From positions 1-8,970 of the forward strand of contig DATFDL010000544.1 of the NCBI GenBank assembly GCA_035252155.1: a stretch of 8,970 nucleotides of DNA, written 5' to 3'. A program made the translations under genes and the position numbers. The stretch is from JAICLL01 sp035252155. GTDB taxonomy: Bacteria; Planctomycetota; Planctomycetia; Pirellulales; JAICIG01. Shown here in pieces: positions 6,187-8,970 of this stretch. The notes beneath the pieces were generated by a model. The model worked only from the letters and a program-made list of their open reading frames with translations, had not been told where the DNA came from and did no database searches. Each line of letters starts with the position of its first letter. Position 1 is the stretch's first letter.

Positions 6187-6552
6187 AGGCTTTGCATGAT
6201 TCGGCCAATCGACTCGCGAAGCGGCCGAAGCAGCATGATGAAATTTGAAAGTCGGACGGGAACGAAGCGCCGCGAGATCGCGACACAGCGCAGTCAAGTC
6301 AATTCGTCTTTTTTGGGATTTGTGAGTCAAACGGATTCAGCAATTGCCATCTTAACGTAACCGTATGCGCATCAGCGGTTTGCGACGGACTCGCTGGACC
6401 GCCGCCGCACCCGGAAAACCTATGAAGCCACTTACCTGGGACAATGCGGAGAGAAGGGGAGAAGAAAGCGGTCGGACGTCGGTGCTTGCGTTCGGGGCCA
6501 AGCGGAATAAGGGCTAACGTTTGTAGTTTGCGTTTGCCTCAGTCCGAAACTT
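6187..6552. other. Intergenic region without recognisable gene
   Basis: A minus-strand frame is open over the left part, to a possible ATG at 6330, but its translation is low-complexity Arg/Ala-rich and not recognised; it may be scrambled DNA next to the transposase remnant. The right part (6440-6552) has purine-rich and then mixed sequence with no gene, promoter or clear hairpin. Nothing else is supported. Confidence 0.4.
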
Positions 6553-6580
6553 GGTGATGATACCCCATATGGTATCACCA
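6553..6580 (-). terminator. Hairpin overlapping the stop codon of the small lipoprotein gene
   Basis: Read on the minus strand, GGTGATACC (6579-6571) can pair with GGTATCATCACC (6564-6553), with a 3-base bulge and a 6-base loop. The TGA stop of the lipoprotein gene (6577-6575) lies inside the 5' arm. No T-rich tract follows, so it may stabilise the mRNA 3' end rather than act as a strong intrinsic terminator. Confidence 0.35.
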
Positions 6581-6784
6581 CCCGAAGGTGGAAGAAGTAT
6601 CTTCCAAATCCTTCGGAGCCTGGATATTCGCAGCTTGCATGCCCCAGTCTTCCTTGACACCCTTGTACGTGCCGGCGGCATTCTGGGTGCGTCTGCCGCC
6701 GAACGGCCACCAATTAGCGGGCGTGGCACAGCCCGATACTCCCACGCAGAGAATGGCGAGAGCCGCGCAGGTAAGCCGTCGCAT
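6575..6784 (-). CDS. Small predicted lipoprotein, 69 aa
   Basis: A short secreted lipoprotein of unknown function. Residues 1-18 form a signal peptide: an MRR start followed by a hydrophobic core. The lipobox VSGC at 16-19 places the lipidated cysteine at position 19. After it comes 'ATPANWWPFGG', a Trp/Pro-rich segment, and then a polar tail of about 40 residues ending 'DTSSTFGW'. On the minus strand GGAG lies eight bases before the ATG (6782-6784), and a plausible promoter sits 40-70 bases upstream, so expression of this small gene is credible. It would be anchored in a membrane facing the periplasm. It shares its size and Trp-rich start after the lipid-attachment cysteine with the lipoprotein at 8711-8920, but sequence identity is too low to call them paralogues. 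Confidence 0.7.
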   Translation of the reverse strand: MRRLTCAALAILCVGVSGCATPANWWPFGGRRTQNAAGTYKGVKEDWGMQAANIQAPKDLEDTSSTFGW

Positions 6785-7100
6785 ATCCGTGACTCCAAAT
6801 GGTCACTGGCAAAGTTGGTCGAAACCTATAGCGGTTGTCGGCATGGCGAGCAACGCCGGTTGAATGGCCCACGCGTGGTCCGCGCGACTTGGGCCGTACC
6901 TTCCAGACCCCGAATGCCGACCCCAATCACACCCCCCAGAATTATGGTTGCGGTGGCAATTCATTGCCATTCGCCTCGGAGGGCGCAAACTGCTTCATTA
7001 AAAGAGGTTACGTAAGTAATAGCGAGCTAGTGTTTTTTATTTTTGTCAGCGCTAATTGTCTCCGCCGCAGCGCTAAAACCCCCGGAGCCCGGCGAAAGGT
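6785..7100. other. Intergenic region upstream of the small lipoprotein gene
   Basis: Apart from the promoter candidate at 6825-6853 no gene is supported. The stretch around 7000-7060 is markedly AT-richer than its surroundings. It contains the palindrome TTACGTAA (about 7008-7015) and a T-rich run (about 7032-7045), and may be a remnant of horizontally acquired or regulatory DNA. Confidence 0.4.
6825..6853 (-). promoter_or_regulatory. Candidate sigma70-type promoter for the small lipoprotein
   Basis: On the minus strand TTGCTC (6853-6848) and TATAGG (6830-6825) are spaced by exactly 17 bases. Each matches the consensus at 4 of 6 positions. A start near 6818 would give a leader of about 34 bases containing the GGAG ribosome-binding site. 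Confidence 0.45.
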
Positions 7101-7196
7101 GCGACACGGCGAGGGTGCGACACGGCGAGGGTGCGAAACGGCGAGGGGGCGACACGGCGAGGGGGCGACACGGCGAGGGGGCGACATGGCGAGGGG
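7101..7196. repeat. Tandem array of six 16-bp units
   Basis: Six contiguous copies of GCGACACGGCGAGGGK start at 7101, 7117, 7133, 7149, 7165 and 7181. Units 1 and 2 are identical and end in T. Units 4 and 5 are identical and end in G. Units 3 and 6 each differ from these by one base. A degenerate partial copy precedes the array (about 7091-7100) and a 6-base partial copy follows. The 16-bp period is not a multiple of three, arguing against coding use. The strand asymmetry is extreme: G-rich on plus. Confidence 0.9.
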
Positions 7197-7280
7197 GCGA
7201 CGCTCCTCACTTTTCGCCCCATTTGTCCCGTCCCCTCTTCGCCTTGTCGCCTCTTCGCCTCTTCGTCCTATCGCCCCCAA
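7197..7280. repeat. C-rich repeats, diverged inverted counterpart of the 16-bp array
   Basis: This stretch is C/T-rich and contains CCTCTTCG repeated three times. The segment at 7232-7250 equals the reverse complement of one 16-bp unit with a 3-base insertion and one substitution. It can therefore fold back on the array, with the end of the array as one arm and a loop of roughly 35 bases. It looks like an inverted, decayed copy of the same repeat. Confidence 0.6.
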
Positions 7281-7302
7281 GCCGCGCTCAAGCGGAAGGG
7301 TC

Positions 7303-7347
7303 GCATAACCGATAAAAGCATAACGTTCGCCCGTGGCATAACGCCAC
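7303..7347 (+). promoter_or_regulatory. Triple GCATAAC motif and hairpin upstream of tRNA-Cys
   Basis: GCATAAC occurs at 7303-7309, 7318-7324 and 7336-7342, and the inverted form (GTTATG) occurs at 7442-7447 just beyond the tRNA. The third copy lies in a 5-bp hairpin, GTGGC (7333-7337) and GCCAC (7343-7347). CATAAC resembles a -10 box at 4 of 6 positions, but no matching -35 box was found. This is the expected position of the tRNA promoter. Confidence 0.35.
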
Positions 7348-7359
7348 TCAGGGGGGCGA

Positions 7360-7430
7360 GAGGCTGGAGCCAGACGGCCAGGCAACCGGCTGCAACCCGG
7401 TTGAAGTGGGTTCGACTCCCACCGGCCTCT
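7360..7430 (+). tRNA. tRNA-Cys (GCA anticodon)
   Basis: A complete 71-base cloverleaf can be drawn by hand. The acceptor stem GAGGCTG (7360-7366) pairs with CGGCCTC (7423-7429) with one G-U pair, and the unpaired base is T (7430), the discriminator U expected of tRNA-Cys. The D stem is GCC (7369-7371) with GGC (7381-7383) around a 9-base loop containing GG. The anticodon stem ACCGG/CCGGT (7385-7389, 7397-7401) closes the loop CTGCAAC, with anticodon GCA at 7392-7394 after U33. The variable loop is four bases, and the T arm is GTGGG-TTCGACT-CCCAC (7406-7422). CCA is not encoded. Positions 7367 and 7373, which correspond to nucleotides 8 and 14, are both G instead of U and A. It is not tRNA-Sec: no long variable arm, and the anticodon is GCA, not UCA. 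Confidence 0.9.
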
Positions 7431-7442
7431 TTGACGTTCGCG

Positions 7443-8516
7443 TTATGGTCGGCTGGCGGTGCGATGGCGGCGAGTGGAACTGACCACCATTTCGCGGCGA
7501 AGCTGTGCGACCACCTCCGGCGAGCCGATATAGCTGGCCCAACCATGCTGCCCGCCGACGGCTTGATGCGCATTCAACTGCACGAGCTTGCGGGCATGTT
7601 GGCCCAGGGTGGCTTGGTTGCCCAACCCGTGCGAGCCCAAGGCGGTGGCCTGGCTGCCCGGCACGAGGAAGCGATACCATCGCAACACGCGGTCTTGGGG
7701 GTTGACGGTGACCACCATCCGCTCGACGGCCGCCAGCGCGCGGCCATGGCGATGGCCTGGCAATAACCAGTCGTCATCAACCGCGGCGGCTAGAAGGACG
7801 GCCCGCAGGGGCGCCCGCTCGTCGTCACCCGTGCTCGGCAAGCGGCGATGTGCGAGACTTCCGCCACCCAGCAGGTGCAAAGCGCCGGAGATTGCCCGTG
7901 CTCCAAAGCTATAGCCGACCAGCGTGACCGCTTCACGCCGATCGAGGCCGGCGATGAACCGCGCCAGGTAAAACGCCTCATCCTCGGCCCATTCGGCTTT
8001 GACGCGCGCATCGCGGCGGACCGTGCCGGGAATGAAATCGGTCGGCCACGACCAGACCAGCAATCGCAGCGGCCTCGCGCCGGGCGATGGCTCGGTCAAC
8101 GCTCGAAACGCCGTCAGCCCTTTCGAGATCGCCGTGGCTTCATCGGTGTGATTGCCATGAACCAGCAGTACCGTCGCCAGGCGCGGATCGTAGGCGGCGT
8201 TTAATTCGGCGAGCGAGGCGTCAGACCATTGGCCGTCGGCGTGGTAATGTTCGATCTCCGGCGCTGGCTGGCCGGCCGGATGGCGGCCGGCGCGCGGCAG
8301 CCGGCGAGTGTTGATCAGCCAAAGCTGATTGGGCGGAGATTCGTCGGTGGGCAGTGGTGCGTCCTGGTCGGCGTCCAGGACCGCCGGAGCGACAAACGCC
8401 GGCGGATCAAACAACGGTTCGTCTGCCAAAGCCGCGGCGCCGAACATCGACACCGCGATTACCGTCAGCAGCGAGGAAGGCCAAACGCGGCCAAGAGAAT
8501 CGAAACAACCGTGCAT
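7443..8516 (-). CDS. Secreted alpha/beta hydrolase of unknown substrate (planctomycete type)
   Basis: A 357-residue alpha/beta-hydrolase-fold protein. A signal peptide covers about residues 1-31, ending AALA before 'DEP', so the protein is exported. After a variable Pro-rich segment, strand 'ATVLLVHGNHTDEAT' (about 114-128) supplies the oxyanion-hole HG. 'VTLVGYSFGARAISGALHLL' (about 197-216) carries the nucleophile Ser203 in GYSFGA. An acidic candidate lies in 'VTVNPQDRVLRWY' (D275), and a catalytic His candidate is H324 in 'GQHGW'. The pattern resembles DUF900-like esterases/lipases. Substrate unknown. I chose the ATG at 8514-8516; a GTG at 8541-8543 would add nine residues. Neither start has a clear ribosome-binding site. 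The stop (TAA at 7445-7443) is 12 bases from the convergent tRNA end. Upstream is a 194-base gap to the divergent lipoprotein gene. Confidence 0.8.
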   Translation of the reverse strand: MHGCFDSLGRVWPSSLLTVIAVSMFGAAALADEPLFDPPAFVAPAVLDADQDAPLPTDESPPNQLWLINTRRLPRAGRHPAGQPAPEIEHYHADGQWSDASLAELNAAYDPRLATVLLVHGNHTDEATAISKGLTAFRALTEPSPGARPLRLLVWSWPTDFIPGTVRRDARVKAEWAEDEAFYLARFIAGLDRREAVTLVGYSFGARAISGALHLLGGGSLAHRRLPSTGDDERAPLRAVLLAAAVDDDWLLPGHRHGRALAAVERMVVTVNPQDRVLRWYRFLVPGSQATALGSHGLGNQATLGQHARKLVQLNAHQAVGGQHGWASYIGSPEVVAQLRREMVVSSTRRHRTASRP

Positions 8517-8710
8517 CGAGCTGCCAATCCGTGGGTGCGCCACCGTCCGTCAAGCAACTCTACACCCAAATTCGCGTCATGCTGCCCAGAAACGACGCGA
8601 TGCGAAAAAAATCCGTTGGTTGCGTTTGCACATCGTGGGTTGTGTTGTAGAGTTGGTTGACCCACAGCCTCGCCTGGCAGTAACGATTCTTCGGAAAGGA
8701 AACAGCAGCC

Positions 8711-8920
8711 ATGAAGAGGCTCTTGATCGTAGCGACTTTGTCGCTGGTGACGGCCAGCGCGACGGGGTGCTGGCGCTGGTTTAATCGCGGCGCGCAGTGC
8801 AACCCCTGCACCACCGCGCCCGCAGTCGACGCCTGCGCCGATCCCTACCTGTCGGCCCCCGCGGTCGATGGCGCAGCCCTGCCGGGGCCGCAGGTCACTC
8901 CCATGTATCCGGCAAACTAG
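8711..8920 (+). CDS. Small predicted lipoprotein, 69 aa, Cys/Pro/Ala-rich
   Basis: The first 19 residues are a signal peptide: 'MKR' then a hydrophobic core. The lipobox-like ATGC at 17-20 gives lipidated Cys20; the usual Leu three residues before the Cys is replaced by Ala. The mature part starts 'CWRWFNRG', contains CNPC at about 30-33 and another Cys at about 42, and is otherwise Ala/Pro-rich and probably disordered. AAGGA (8696-8700) lies ten bases upstream of the ATG, a good ribosome-binding site. No promoter with good -35 and -10 boxes was found in the 194-base gap shared with the divergent hydrolase gene. Function is unknown. It is probably envelope-anchored; the extra cysteines might form disulphides or bind metal. 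Confidence 0.7.
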   Translation: MKRLLIVATLSLVTASATGCWRWFNRGAQCNPCTTAPAVDACADPYLSAPAVDGAALPGPQVTPMYPAN

Positions 8921-8970
8921 CGGCCTTTGGGTTGCCGATCGCCACGTGTGGAACGGGCCGGAACTATCGC

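Noticed and set aside
7101..7196. G-quadruplex from the GGGG runs
   Set aside because: The runs are separated by 12 bases, too long for a canonical stable quadruplex. A fold-back with the C-rich arm is more plausible.
7101..7280. CRISPR array
   Set aside because: The 16-bp units are contiguous with no unique spacers, the unit is too short, and no cas gene is present.
7360..7430. tRNA-Sec partner for selB
   Set aside because: The anticodon is GCA, the acceptor stem is 7 bp and the variable loop is four bases. tRNA-Sec needs UCA, an 8-bp acceptor stem and a long variable arm.
8620..8686. Promoter for the second lipoprotein (TTGACC at 8657, TTGCGT at 8620)
   Set aside because: Neither candidate -35 box has a -10 box better than 3 of 6 at acceptable spacing.

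Overview
The window looks like chromosomal DNA from a high-GC planctomycete, most likely from the Pirellula-type lineages. This rests on the recognisable families rather than on a database search. They are a signal-peptide-bearing alpha/beta hydrolase and very small lipoproteins of a style common in that phylum, a tiny single-span membrane protein with an 'NPYxSP' start, and intergenic palindromes whose spurious translation gives the 'NPKRKRG' string I associate with planctomycete genomes. GC content is high throughout and genes lie on both strands. Phylum placement is inference.

Layout, left to right. A 5'-truncated XRE-type antitoxin-like gene (2-244, +) converges on a YycJ/WalJ-like metallo-beta-lactamase-fold hydrolase (335-1195, -). 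A 547-base divergent intergenic region follows. It holds a 14-bp palindrome near the hydrolase start, two long hairpin-forming repeats (1429-1484 and 1511-1602) and a very good sigma70-type promoter (1688-1716). That promoter drives a small membrane methyltransferase of the isoprenylcysteine carboxyl methyltransferase type (1743-2342, +). Next come an exported 6-phosphogluconolactonase-family beta-propeller (2638-3816, +) and, six bases later, selB (3823-5748, +), the elongation factor for selenocysteine. A hairpin follows the selB stop. On the minus strand are a 52-residue membrane protein (5830-5988) preceded in frame by a remnant of a REP-associated Y1 transposase (about 6001-6186), and a small lipoprotein (6575-6784) with its own promoter. 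A 16-bp tandem array with a diverged inverted C-rich arm (7101-7280) precedes a tRNA-Cys(GCA) gene (7360-7430). The tRNA converges on a secreted alpha/beta hydrolase (7443-8516, -). A second small lipoprotein (8711-8920, +) is transcribed divergently from that hydrolase.

Most genes are unrelated singletons. The only likely operon is lactonase-selB. selB implies a selenocysteine system elsewhere in the genome, because selA, selD and tRNA-Sec are not here. I did not find a convincing new multi-gene system. The observations most worth checking are the REP/BIME-like inverted repeat pair together with a Y1 (RAYT-type) transposase remnant, a tRNA-Cys that lacks the usual U8 and A14, and a hairpin placed after the selB UGA at a SECIS-like distance.
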